Positions 1 through 7,326 of a stretch of 64,000 nt of DNA are shown one piece after another. Positions within the stretch are counted from its first letter, which is position 1. Each line of letters opens with the position of its first letter. Source of the DNA: CAVVFX01 sp963747535 (GTDB taxonomy: Bacteria; Acidobacteriota; Terriglobia; Bryobacterales; Bryobacteraceae). The notes beneath the pieces are model-generated. The model worked only from the letters and a program-made list of their open reading frames with translations, did not search any database and was not told the DNA's origin. The stretch covers positions 1,426,001-1,490,000 of the forward strand of contig CAVVFX010000006.1 of assembly GCA_963747535.1 (NCBI GenBank). The letters run 5' to 3'. The position numbers and the translations under genes are program-made.

Positions 1-2
1 TG

Positions 3-32
3 ATTGGGGAGGCTTTCAAGCAGTATTTCTGA
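3..32 (+). CDS. possible C-terminal end of an upstream gene
   Basis: An open frame enters from the left window edge and stops with TGA, encoding a tail ending in FKQYF. It sits 29 bases before the next start. Too little is present to name it; given the Tad/Flp pilus genes that follow, it may be the end of another pilus gene, but that is only inference from position. Confidence 0.3.
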   Translation: MGEAFKQYF

Positions 33-61
33 ATTAACTCTGGAATGAAAGGAATGAAGAA

Positions 62-157
62 ATGGATAACATCAGTTTGATTCGAATTGTCGCGGGTGTC
101 ATCTGCGTCGTTCTGTTGATGGTCCTGATTCAACGACGGCGCAAACGGGTCCAATAA
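62..157 (+). CDS. 31-aa single-pass membrane peptide at head of Tad locus
   Basis: The frame ATG to TAA encodes MDNISLIRIVAGVICVVLLM followed by VLIQRRRKRVQ. It has a short polar start, one hydrophobic helix of about 17 residues (roughly 7-23) and a strongly basic tail, which fits a small inner-membrane peptide with the tail in the cytoplasm by the positive-inside rule. A purine-rich GGAATGAAGAA lies just before the ATG and can serve as ribosome-binding site. It precedes the DUF192, PilZ and TadE/TadG genes on the same strand, so a role near the pilus machine is plausible but unproven. I recall similar tiny peptides in acidobacterial pilus loci but cannot confirm the family from sequence alone. 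Confidence 0.55.
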   Translation: MDNISLIRIVAGVICVVLLMVLIQRRRKRVQ

Positions 158-328
158 GAAACCGGCGGTTTTCGATCGCCTTATGTTCTCGAAAAAACGT
201 GTGGCCGCGTCTCGGAAAGACAGTGTGTCGCTGAGCCGCGGCCAAAGGGGAATGCTTTTCGGAGAAAGCAACGGAGTTTCTCGACTTGGTTGAGCACGGC
301 AAATGGGACTGGATCGGAGAGTCCGGCT

Positions 329-820
329 ATGAACTTAGGGGACACTAAGATTCCATTTGCGCGTGATGTGAGGGATAATTGCGTGGACGCCAAATACTAC
401 GTCTATAACCAGCAACGTCAGTCGTTTCTACACCTTGGAGTGAGCCTTGCGGATACATCATTCCGCAGGCTGAGAGGACTGCTGGGCCGCTGGTCGCTCC
501 GAAGCGACGAAGGACTGTGGGTGATGCCTTCGAAGGCGATCCACACCGTCGGGCTTTTCTTTCCGATAGATGTCATCTATCTGGACGGGTCGTGCCGAGT
601 CGTGCACTTGATCGAGCATTTGAAGCCCTTCCGCGTCGCACCTATCCGGATACACTGCGAGAGCGTTTTAGAGCTCCCGATCAGGAGTATTTACAGCTCC
701 AATACCCAGATTGGCGATCAATTAATGATATTGACGCCGGAGCAAATGCAGGTCTACTGGGAGAAACAGCGGATAACCAGCCCAGGTGTGACAGTGGCCC
801 CTGCAGGCCAGCAGGGCTGA
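329..820 (+). CDS. DUF192 family protein
   Basis: The 163-residue product matches the DUF192 (COG1430) pattern. A 'RLRGLLGR' segment leads into the GLWVMPSKAIHTVGLFFPID block, then VIYLDGSCRVVHLIEHLKPF, then a VLELPIRSI strand where the family usually has VLELPAG. DUF192 proteins are small beta-barrel proteins of unknown function, often secreted; this one has no clear signal peptide. I chose the ATG with GGATCGGAGA upstream over a TTG 13 codons earlier. The gene ends one base before the PilZ gene, so the two are probably co-transcribed. DUF192 genes recur beside TadE/TadG genes in acidobacteria and other phyla, suggesting a link to pilus or surface assembly. Confidence 0.75.
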   Translation: MNLGDTKIPFARDVRDNCVDAKYYVYNQQRQSFLHLGVSLADTSFRRLRGLLGRWSLRSDEGLWVMPSKAIHTVGLFFPIDVIYLDGSCRVVHLIEHLKPFRVAPIRIHCESVLELPIRSIYSSNTQIGDQLMILTPEQMQVYWEKQRITSPGVTVAPAGQQG

Positions 821-821
821 C

Positions 822-1439
822 ATGATGATTTCGAAAGCGGGGGAATTGCGAGTCAAGTCCAGCGATGCCGGTGTGAGCGGACAGAAGGCGGGTATGATCC
901 GCCGCTTTTTCCGATGGCTGCAAGGGAACTCCGACCGGCGCTCGTCGCTGCGGGAATCGGGCAAAGGCCTGATGGCATTTTATTGGGATGGTGGAACTCC
1001 CCAAGGGCATCGGGTCAGAGATATCAGCCGGTCGGGTGCGTATGTTGAAGCCGGGTCCTTTGCCTGGTCGCAGGGTACGTTGATTATTTTGACGTTACAG
1101 ATCGCTTCGAACGGGGGAGCCGACTCCACGCCCGTGGATATGATGGCGGTGCCGGCGGAGGTCGTGAGAACCTGTGCAGACGGCATGGCTGTCCGGTTTT
1201 TGTTTAGCGATACAGCGGGCCGGCTCAAGTTCCGCAGGTTCCTGTCCAGGTGGAAGGCGAATTCTGCCGCACTACATCCGGTACCTGCGAGCGAACGTTC
1301 GCGAACCGATTCCCTAACGGTCGCAGCTCGGAAACGATTAGGGTTACGCGCAGAAGTTCGTGACGCCGGCTTCGGCGCAGATCATGGCGGGACCCAGCTT
1401 TTGGCGGGTCCGGGAGGGGGCATTTCTGGTCAGACGTAA
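822..1439 (+). CDS. PilZ-domain protein
   Basis: Residues about 44-135 look like a PilZ domain: an arginine-rich entry (SDRRSSLRESGKG), the turn RVRDISRSGAYVEA corresponding to the family DxSxxG element, a hydrophobic strand (GTLIILTLQI) and a closing strand ending in GMAVRFLF. PilZ domains bind cyclic di-GMP or act as degenerate partners in pilus and surface control. The first arginine motif is imperfect compared with the canonical RxxxR, so c-di-GMP binding is uncertain. About 60 C-terminal residues are low in recognisable structure, and the last 56 bases overlap the start of the TadG-like gene in another frame, suggesting either tight coupling or an over-extended PilZ 3' end. Confidence 0.7.
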   Translation: MMISKAGELRVKSSDAGVSGQKAGMIRRFFRWLQGNSDRRSSLRESGKGLMAFYWDGGTPQGHRVRDISRSGAYVEAGSFAWSQGTLIILTLQIASNGGADSTPVDMMAVPAEVVRTCADGMAVRFLFSDTAGRLKFRRFLSRWKANSAALHPVPASERSRTDSLTVAARKRLGLRAEVRDAGFGADHGGTQLLAGPGGGISGQT

Positions 1440-2745
1440 ATCGCAAGACGGGCAAACCATCATTTTCTTTGTTCTCGCACTACCGGTGCTCCTGGGCATG
1501 GTCGGGATGGCGTTTGACGTCGGATTCCTCGAAATGATGAAGCACAAGGCGCAAACGGCTGCGGACGCGGCGGCCCTTGCTGGCGCGGTGGATCTGCCGT
1601 ACGGAAGCATGACTACGAGCGCCCGGGCCGCTGCGACGCTGAACAGCTTCACGAACGGTACTGGCGGCGCAAGCGTCGCAGTGAATAATCCGCCGTTGAG
1701 CGGTCCGCATGCCGGCTCCTGTTCGAGCACGCCAGCGAATTGCAACTACGTGGAAGTGGTTGTCACCCAGCCATTGCCTACGTTCTTCCTGCGGATGGTC
1801 GGGGTTACTTCGACCGCGACCATCGCGGCAAGGGCAGTCGCTTACAACACGGCAGGGGATTGCATCTTCGCTTTGGACCCTTCGATGAGTGGTGCCTTGT
1901 CGCTGCTCCTTGGAATCATCAATACTCCGAGTTGCGCCGTCATCGTTGATTCGAACAGTGGCAGTGCTATCTCCGGTTTCCTTGCCGAGATCAATGCGAG
2001 GCAGATCGGCGTGGTAGGCGGCAATGCATGCTTTCTTTGTATCTTAACCCCTACTCCGGTGACGGGCATTGCGCCGGAAAGCGACCCGCTGGCATACTTG
2101 CCGACGCCAACGGTAGCCGCTTGTGCCGCTACCACCAACACCATAACGTCCGGCACTCATACGATTAATCCCAGCTTAGGGTGTTATAACGTCGTAATCA
2201 GCGGCAGCCCAACTGTAACGTTTATGCCAGGAGAATACGCCTCGATCGCAATCAACTCTTCGTCCTCCGCAACCTTGACTTTCCAGGCGGGCACTTACGT
2301 CATTCAGGGCAGCGGTGGTCTCAGCCTTACCGGGAATGGCGCCACCATTACCGGCAACGGGGTAACCTTTTACATGGGCCCCAGTGCCGGCAGCGTTAGT
2401 GTACACGGCCTCCTGAACTATATAAATCTGGTTGCGCCAGCAACGGGAACTTACGCGGCAATTTTATTTTTCCAGGACCGGTCAAACAGCACAGGCGCCT
2501 GCATCGGGGGCTGCGGCGACTCAATAAGTGGAATCCTCAATAACACACAGATCCAAGGAGCTCTCTACTTCCCGGACGCCGCGCTGAGCTTCACGGGCTG
2601 CTGTCAAAGCTCCGCCGGCCCCTACTACACTGCGTACGAAATCACAGTCGCCGATTCCGTGTCACTTTTTTTGGACTATTTTAACGACGATTATTCTTCG
2701 CTGCCCGGTGGTTCACCGATTAAGCGTACGATACTGGTCGAATAG
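1384..2745 (+). CDS. TadG-like Flp pilus assembly protein
   Basis: The N-terminus carries the TadE/TadG hallmark: a basic leader with DGQ (RRKSQDGQTIIFF), one hydrophobic helix (VLALPVLLGMVGMAFDVGF) and the QTAADAAALAGA segment typical of the Tad_G-like domain. After this a large Gly/Ser/Thr-rich, cysteine-containing extracellular region of about 400 residues follows, with little recognisable homology. TadG-type proteins are membrane-anchored pseudopilin-like or putative Flp pilus accessory proteins. The start is the ATG inside the PilZ 3' end; a GTG eight codons earlier is also possible. It is followed on the same strand by two TadE-like genes, so this is the usual TadG/TadE cluster. Confidence 0.8.
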   Translation: MAGPSFWRVREGAFLVRRKSQDGQTIIFFVLALPVLLGMVGMAFDVGFLEMMKHKAQTAADAAALAGAVDLPYGSMTTSARAAATLNSFTNGTGGASVAVNNPPLSGPHAGSCSSTPANCNYVEVVVTQPLPTFFLRMVGVTSTATIAARAVAYNTAGDCIFALDPSMSGALSLLLGIINTPSCAVIVDSNSGSAISGFLAEINARQIGVVGGNACFLCILTPTPVTGIAPESDPLAYLPTPTVAACAATTNTITSGTHTINPSLGCYNVVISGSPTVTFMPGEYASIAINSSSSATLTFQAGTYVIQGSGGLSLTGNGATITGNGVTFYMGPSAGSVSVHGLLNYINLVAPATGTYAAILFFQDRSNSTGACIGGCGDSISGILNNTQIQGALYFPDAALSFTGCCQSSAGPYYTAYEITVADSVSLFLDYFNDDYSSLPGGSPIKRTILVE

Positions 2746-2774
2746 CCGTGAAGATTCTAGGGGAATTTAATAGG

Positions 2775-3257
2775 ATGTCTCTTTTCAACCGCCGGCGCCC
2801 GATGGGCTTTTTGCGACCGAACAGACAGGAGGCCGGTTCGAGCCTCATCGAAGTCGCGCTCCTAATTCCGGTGCTGACGCTGATCCTGTTCGGGATGGTC
2901 GACTTGGGCCGGTATGTTTTCCTGGGTATCGAGGTCTCCAGCGCCGCCCGCGCGGGAGCCCAGTACGGCGGCCAGAATCGAGGCACTGCCTTAGACACTT
3001 CCGGCATCCAGACGGCGGCGCAGAACGACGTGCCAGACATTCCGAGCCTGGCAGTCACTTCTTCGACCTTCTGCTGGTGCTCGTCGAGTCCGGGCAGCAA
3101 TGTCGCCTGCGTTCTCAGCAGTTGCTCGGGCACCAGCAATCTGATCCCTCTCCTGCAAGTGAACACTTCGATGACCTACACCCCATGGCTCCTTTACGGG
3201 GTGTTCACGTCAGGAATCTCCATTACGGGACAGGCCCAAGTGCCGCAGGGGCAGTGA
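2775..3257 (+). CDS. TadE-like pilus protein 1
   Basis: The 160-residue product has the TadE motif: a basic leader, then a glycine/serine-rich GSSLIEVALLIPVLTLILFG with the conserved glutamate five residues into the hydrophobic helix, followed by MVDLGRYVFLGIEVSSAARA, which is the typical post-helix SxAARAGAQYG segment. TadE proteins are pseudopilins cleaved by the TadV-type peptidase in Flp pilus assembly. AGGGGAA about nine bases before the ATG favours this start over the GTG nine codons upstream. The stop overlaps a further ATG (GTGATG), so the third pilus gene may be translationally coupled. Confidence 0.82.
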   Translation: MSLFNRRRPMGFLRPNRQEAGSSLIEVALLIPVLTLILFGMVDLGRYVFLGIEVSSAARAGAQYGGQNRGTALDTSGIQTAAQNDVPDIPSLAVTSSTFCWCSSSPGSNVACVLSSCSGTSNLIPLLQVNTSMTYTPWLLYGVFTSGISITGQAQVPQGQ

Positions 3258-3359
3258 TGCGGGTAGAGAGCGGCAGCGAGATGCGAATACATAGCTCGAA
3301 GAGTTGACGTTCACGCGCGTCGAACCGCGACGAGGCGGGCTCGGAGGCGAGGCACCGGA

Positions 3360-3806
3360 ATGGTCGAGTTTGTCCTCTCCGCGTCTGTCTTCCTGGGGTT
3401 CCTGTTCGGTGTCATCGACTTTTGTCGAGCCGTCTACACGTACGAATTCGTCACCTACGCGGCGCGTGCGGGTGCCCGTTGGGCTATGGTTCGAGGCAAT
3501 CAGTGCTCCCTGGCGAACCCGGCTTCATGGTGCGAACCTACGTCTGGAGCGACGACCGGCGCGACCGCGGCTGACGTTCAGACTTACGTCCAGAGTCTCA
3601 ACCTGCCGGGGATCAACCCGAGCCAGATCGTAGCGACGACAACATGGCCGGCTACCAGTCTGGCGAGTTGTCCCTCGAGCGGCACCAACTCCCCGGGTTG
3701 CCCGGTGCAGGTGCTGGTGCAGTACCCGTATGCTTCCACGATCCCGTTTGTCCGTATTACAACCCTCACACTAACCGCCGACTCCCAGATGGTGATTTCG
3801 CAGTAG
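3360..3806 (+). CDS. TadE-like pilus protein 2, leader doubtful
   Basis: The product begins MVEFVLSASVFLGFLFGVID, the TadE hydrophobic helix with the conserved glutamate, followed by FCRAVYTYEFVTYAARAGARW. Family members normally have 10-25 residues before the (G)xxMVEF motif. Here the in-frame stretch upstream of the ATG contains no ATG, GTG or TTG back to a stop at about 3264. A different frame starting at the ATG at 3257 (MRVESGSEMRIHSSKS) stops at 3307 and then reads RSRASNRDEAGSEAR, which looks like a natural leader. This suggests damage near the N-terminus, or that the short ATG form is used. No ribosome-binding site is obvious for the ATG apart from a weak GGCGAGG. Confidence 0.65.
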   Translation: MVEFVLSASVFLGFLFGVIDFCRAVYTYEFVTYAARAGARWAMVRGNQCSLANPASWCEPTSGATTGATAADVQTYVQSLNLPGINPSQIVATTTWPATSLASCPSSGTNSPGCPVQVLVQYPYASTIPFVRITTLTLTADSQMVISQ

Positions 3807-3886
3807 ACCAGGTCCAAGGCGGCATTCTCAGGTAGGCGAGGGCCGTCTCTCCAGAAACAGCGCCGTTCGGAGGCTGCTCCGCAGAC

Positions 3887-3916
3887 GGGCAGACCACAAA
3901 AAACGATGGTATGCCC
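3887..3916. terminator. hairpin in repeat copy 1 (possible bidirectional terminator or REP-like element)
   Basis: GGGCAGACCA and TGGTATGCCC form a ten-base inverted repeat with one mismatch around the loop CAAAAAACGA. It lies downstream of the TadE genes and of the convergent TonB-like gene. There is no long T-run after the stem, so a REP-like structure is as likely as a classic terminator. Confidence 0.5.
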
Positions 3917-4020
3917 TACGGGGCCGGTGGCTGGTATTTTCAGGCGCTTTTGCAGCGCACCGTCGCGGCGTGTTCGTGCGGCTCTCAAGAAACAGCGCCG
4001 TCCAGAAACTGCTCTGCAGC

Positions 4021-4050
4021 CGGCGGACCACAAAAAACGATGGTCTGCCC
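4021..4050. terminator. hairpin in repeat copy 2
   Basis: GGCGGACCA pairs with TGGTCTGCC around the loop CAAAAAACGA, the same structure as in copy 1, with one mismatch. Its conservation between copies, including the loop, suggests the hairpin is the functional part of the repeat. Confidence 0.5.
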
Positions 4051-4155
4051 TACGGGGGCCGGTGACTGGTATTTTCAGACGCTTTTGCAGCGCACCGTCG
4101 CGGCGTGTTCGTGCGGCTCTCAAGAAACAGCGCCGTCCAGAGGCTGCTCTGCAGC

Positions 4156-4185
4156 CGGGAGACCACAAAAAACGATGGTCTGCCC
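4156..4185. terminator. hairpin in repeat copy 3
   Basis: CGGGAGACCA pairs with TGGTCTGCCC around the same loop, with mismatches in the outer stem. It lies about 60 bases past the stop codon of the minus-strand TonB-like gene and could end that transcript. Confidence 0.5.
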
Positions 4186-4242
4186 TACGGGGGCCGGTGA
4201 CTCGCAGTTTCAGGCCCCTTTGGAGCGCGCCGTCGCGTGAGG

Positions 4243-5973
4243 TTAAATCGGTTCCCGGGGAATGATCAGGGCGAACTCGACCGCTCTCGGCTCGCCGTCG
4301 CGCGAAGCCGGCCGGAACTCCCAATTCTCGAGGGCGCTCATTAACAACTCTCTGCTGGCGGAATCGATTTCGCCAACGGTCGAAAGATGCTCGAATCGCC
4401 CGAGAGAATTGATGAAGCCATGGACGATCAGGTAGTCGGGGTCGTTCAGAAGCTTGAGATCCGGGCTGTAGATGACAAAAGGGTACGGTGCTTCAATAGG
4501 GACCGCACTACCGCGAAGTTTGACCGCCTGCTCTACCGCTTTTGGGAGGCAGTACTGCAAGATCCACTCTTTTCGCCAGCCTGCTCGAATGTAAACGGTA
4601 TAAATCAATTTGCCACTGAGAATTCCGGCAGCGTCCGGGTACGCTTCCAAATTCGCCGAACCCATCACCACCACGCTATACTTGCCGGTCCTCGGCCGGA
4701 CGATGAGGGTCGTGTTGGGCGGCGCCGGAGCGATTCCGCCGGTGCCGCCCGCAGCGGATCCACCTCCCCTGCCTGTCTCGCCGGGATCGGCGGTCGGGCC
4801 CCCGTTTCCTGCCCGTGCTTCGAGCGCGTTCGATCTACCGTTTCCGTTACCGGCGTCCACGCCCGCACTTCCGGGTTGACTGGAGGACTGGCTGGACTTG
4901 GAGGTCCCATCAGCGCCTGAGTTCACGCCACGCCGCTGGTTGTCACTCAACGCGCCGGGTTGCGTGCCGCTACCGGACGTCCCCCGCCCGCCACCACCGG
5001 CGTTAGCCCCGGGCGGTAGCGGCGGGAGTGTGCCCTGGCTCCCCGGGGGCAAAGGGATTACGCCGGCCGTCGGAACGGAGAATTCCGGAACCGAGATGAC
5101 ATGCACTTCCTCGGGTGCTTTAACCACCGGTCCCGTAATATTCGGCAGCCGGTTGCCAAGGACACCGTCGAGCATGCGGATGGGCGTCGTATTCGCGACC
5201 GGCAGAGGAATCACCGGCACGGGAACCGGAGGGGCAGCGGCGTGGCGCAATTCGGCGAGCGCCTCTTCGTTGTTTCGGGCGACCAATTTCGGAGTTACTG
5301 GCGGTGTTTCCCGCTGGCGAACGGGTGGCTCTTCCCGGTGGGCGGCCTCGACAATTTGATTTTTGGGTTTCACCGGAGCCGGCAATTGCCACAGCAATAT
5401 CTTGGGAATGACAATCTTGGGGTTGAGCTTCAACTCCGGAGGGACATCGATGCGCACCAGCACCTGGGGTACGGGTTTCTTAACGGTCACGGCCGGCAAT
5501 TGAAACCGCTTCTCCTGACGCGGCGGGGCCGGCGTTTTTTCACCCGCGCTTCCGGAATCTTCCGGTGTGCTGGCTGGTGGCGTTGGCGCTTGCGCGCCAG
5601 ATGCAGCGGGCTCGCTCGAAGGACGTCCCGCGGGATGTACCGGTGCGGACTTCCCGGACCCCGCGGGGTCCGTCAGGCGCCCCGGCCAAACCACGGAAGC
5701 GGTAGTCATCTGCAACGCGCGAAACGAAAGGTCTTTATGAATGGAAGCCTGCCGTGCTGTCACGGCATTCACGGTTGAACTGAGGAACCACACCACGGCC
5801 ACATGCAGGCCGAGCGAAGAAAGAAAGGAGAAAACCCGTTTCGGACTACGCGGCCGCAATTCGGCGAAATTCGGTATTGCGGCCGGGGCAGGAGAGGCTG
5901 GCTCCGACCGAGTCGTCGTGATCCTGGGTAGCATTGGCAGCTTTTGTGTTCCGCTTCCAGTGCAATTCCCCAT
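4243..5973 (-). CDS. TonB-like energy-transducer-type protein
   Basis: The 576-residue product has a short cytoplasmic N-terminus, one hydrophobic helix at about 47-63 (VFSFLSSLGLHVAVVWFLSS), a long Pro/Ala/Gly/Ser-rich periplasmic linker of about 330 residues, and a folded C-terminal domain (about 430-576). The C-terminal domain contains ILSGKLIYTVYIRAGWRKEW and ends with a SALENWEFRPASRDGEP stretch that resembles the TonB C-terminal motif (W.F.PA..dG.pv). This suggests a TonB-family protein, although the domain is larger than usual. It converges on the TadE genes and is divergent from CpaB, so it sits inside the Tad locus in reverse orientation. A role with the pilus secretin is conceivable but not shown. 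Confidence 0.7.
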   Translation of the reverse strand: MGNCTGSGTQKLPMLPRITTTRSEPASPAPAAIPNFAELRPRSPKRVFSFLSSLGLHVAVVWFLSSTVNAVTARQASIHKDLSFRALQMTTASVVWPGRLTDPAGSGKSAPVHPAGRPSSEPAASGAQAPTPPASTPEDSGSAGEKTPAPPRQEKRFQLPAVTVKKPVPQVLVRIDVPPELKLNPKIVIPKILLWQLPAPVKPKNQIVEAAHREEPPVRQRETPPVTPKLVARNNEEALAELRHAAAPPVPVPVIPLPVANTTPIRMLDGVLGNRLPNITGPVVKAPEEVHVISVPEFSVPTAGVIPLPPGSQGTLPPLPPGANAGGGGRGTSGSGTQPGALSDNQRRGVNSGADGTSKSSQSSSQPGSAGVDAGNGNGRSNALEARAGNGGPTADPGETGRGGGSAAGGTGGIAPAPPNTTLIVRPRTGKYSVVVMGSANLEAYPDAAGILSGKLIYTVYIRAGWRKEWILQYCLPKAVEQAVKLRGSAVPIEAPYPFVIYSPDLKLLNDPDYLIVHGFINSLGRFEHLSTVGEIDSASRELLMSALENWEFRPASRDGEPRAVEFALIIPREPI

Positions 5974-6447
5974 CCATTCAAAGAAGGCTTAGGCACGCAC
6001 TCTCCGTGGATCGCTGACAGCCTGTGGCAGAAGTCTACGCAGGCCAAATGGCCTACTCCAGGAGGCTTGCAAACAGTTGATTCTTCGTTGTGGCATGGGC
6101 GTTTTCGCCTGCTGACGCGCTGGAGAGACTTCCGCCACAGGCTGCCAGGTCATCATGCAGGCGCAATATGCGGATTTGCAGGTGCTCCGGGACGAGCGCC
6201 GGTGTATACGGAAACGCCCAACCGCATCGGTCGCGCTGTGTACTGGTGTGAACAGGACCTTGTGGCCTCCGCGGGCCAAGGTTTGTAAATAGAAGAAAGT
6301 ATACGTTTATCTTCGGTCCTGAGTAACGGACTTCAAATTGCCACTTACGGCGTTCGGATATGTTTACCAGGCTCAAGAGAATCTCAACAGTCCATCAAGG
6401 CAACTTGCCTGATCGGACCCTAGCATCCCATCCCGCTGGAGACTCAA
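5974..6447. promoter_or_regulatory. divergent intergenic region with long inverted repeat
   Basis: This gap separates the divergent TonB-like and CpaB genes and must hold both promoters. It contains a 19-base inverted repeat with one mismatch: CAGCCTGTGGCAGAAGTCT (6018-6036) and AGACTTCCGCCACAGGCTG (6126-6144), 89 bases apart. A short palindrome AGGCCAAATGGCCT lies at about 6041-6054 between them. I see no convincing open frame. The arms could form a large stem-loop in RNA or be paired protein sites; no known riboswitch was recognised. Confidence 0.5.
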
Positions 6448-7326
6448 ATGTATCGTAGATTGACGAACATCATCATACTGGCACTGGTCATAGCCACGGC
6501 TGCGAGCTATCTGGTTTATCGTATGGTGCGAACTCGTATTGCCGACAACGACGTTCCGGTTGCCAATCGGATCGTGATCGCGGGGAAGGATCTCCAGACC
6601 GGCGCGGTGGTGCATGAAGGAGATCTGAGTTACGCCAACTGGGTGGGCGCTGTCCCTAAGGGCTTTTCACTTAGTCCGAAAGACGTCGTCGGCAGAGGCG
6701 TGGTGTCGCCGATTTATCGGGGAGAGCCGGTGACCGAGAATCGTCTTGCTCCGGCCGGCGCGGGAGGCGGGCTGGCGGCTACGATTCCCAACGGCATGAG
6801 AGCGTGCGCAGTTAAGGTGAACGACGTGGTCGGCGTGGCCGGCTTCGTGGTTCCCGGAATGCGGGTCGACGTATTGATCTCCGGGAATTCGCCCACTGCG
6901 CCGACCAGCGGCCCGAGAGTCAAAACGATATTGCAGAACGTGGTGGTGCTTTCAGCGGGACAGAACTATCAAAAGGACGCGGAAGGCAAACCGGTCGAGG
7001 TCCAGGTGGTGAATCTGTTAGTCACACCCGAGCAGGCCGAAGTCCTGAGTCTGGCGAGTAGTGAGACACGCATTCAGTTAGTTCTCAGAAATCCTTTGGA
7101 TAACGAAACCGCGGCTACCACCGGCAGCGCCATGGCGGACCTGTTCGGCGACAGCAAGCCGCAGCCTCAGCCAGCGCCTCTAAGGGCTGCCGCGCCAAAG
7201 CCTAAGCCAATCGCACAGCCGACAGCACCCCCGCCGCCCCCTGTTTTGCAGACTCAAAGAGTAGAGGTCCTGAACGGACCCAAGCGTACGGAAGCGAGCT
7301 TTACCAAGCCGGAGGAAAATCGGTGA
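6448..7326 (+). CDS. cpaB: Flp pilus assembly protein CpaB (RcpC)
   Basis: The 292-residue product has an N-terminal hydrophobic anchor (IIILALVIATAASYLVYRMV) followed by an SAF-like domain (IVIAGKDLQTGAVVHEGDL) and the RcpC/CpaB core (GMRACAVKVNDVVGVAGFVV, PGMRVDVLIS), which is the standard CpaB arrangement. CpaB/RcpC lies in the periplasm and helps assemble or stabilise the CpaC secretin of Flp pili. Residues about 235-280 form a Pro/Ala/Lys-rich low-complexity tail. The stop codon overlaps the GTG start of the secretin gene by four bases, so the two are translationally coupled. Confidence 0.88.
   Translation: MYRRLTNIIILALVIATAASYLVYRMVRTRIADNDVPVANRIVIAGKDLQTGAVVHEGDLSYANWVGAVPKGFSLSPKDVVGRGVVSPIYRGEPVTENRLAPAGAGGGLAATIPNGMRACAVKVNDVVGVAGFVVPGMRVDVLISGNSPTAPTSGPRVKTILQNVVVLSAGQNYQKDAEGKPVEVQVVNLLVTPEQAEVLSLASSETRIQLVLRNPLDNETAATTGSAMADLFGDSKPQPQPAPLRAAAPKPKPIAQPTAPPPPPVLQTQRVEVLNGPKRTEASFTKPEENR

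Larger units (their letters stand above)
3836..4240. repeat. ~134-bp tandem repeat, about three copies
   Basis: The stretch between the last TadE gene and the convergent TonB-like gene is made of direct repeats with period 134-135 bases, judged from the spacing of the element AAACGATGG at 3901, 4035 and 4170. Copies 1 and 2 run almost full length; copy 3 diverges after the shared GGTGACT. Each copy contains the same imperfect hairpin and the shared string GCGCACCGTCGCG. Frames stay open across it on both strands, but this is a by-product of the repeat. It looks like a duplicated non-coding extragenic element. Confidence 0.8.

Noticed and set aside
3584..4324. Long minus-strand and plus-strand frames across the 134-bp repeats
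   Set aside because: They owe their length to the repeat, encode Arg-rich repetitive peptides and lack ribosome-binding sites.
5944..6288. 115-codon plus-strand frame before cpaB
   Set aside because: It overlaps the start of the divergent TonB-like gene, contains the inverted repeat and has no homology or start signal.
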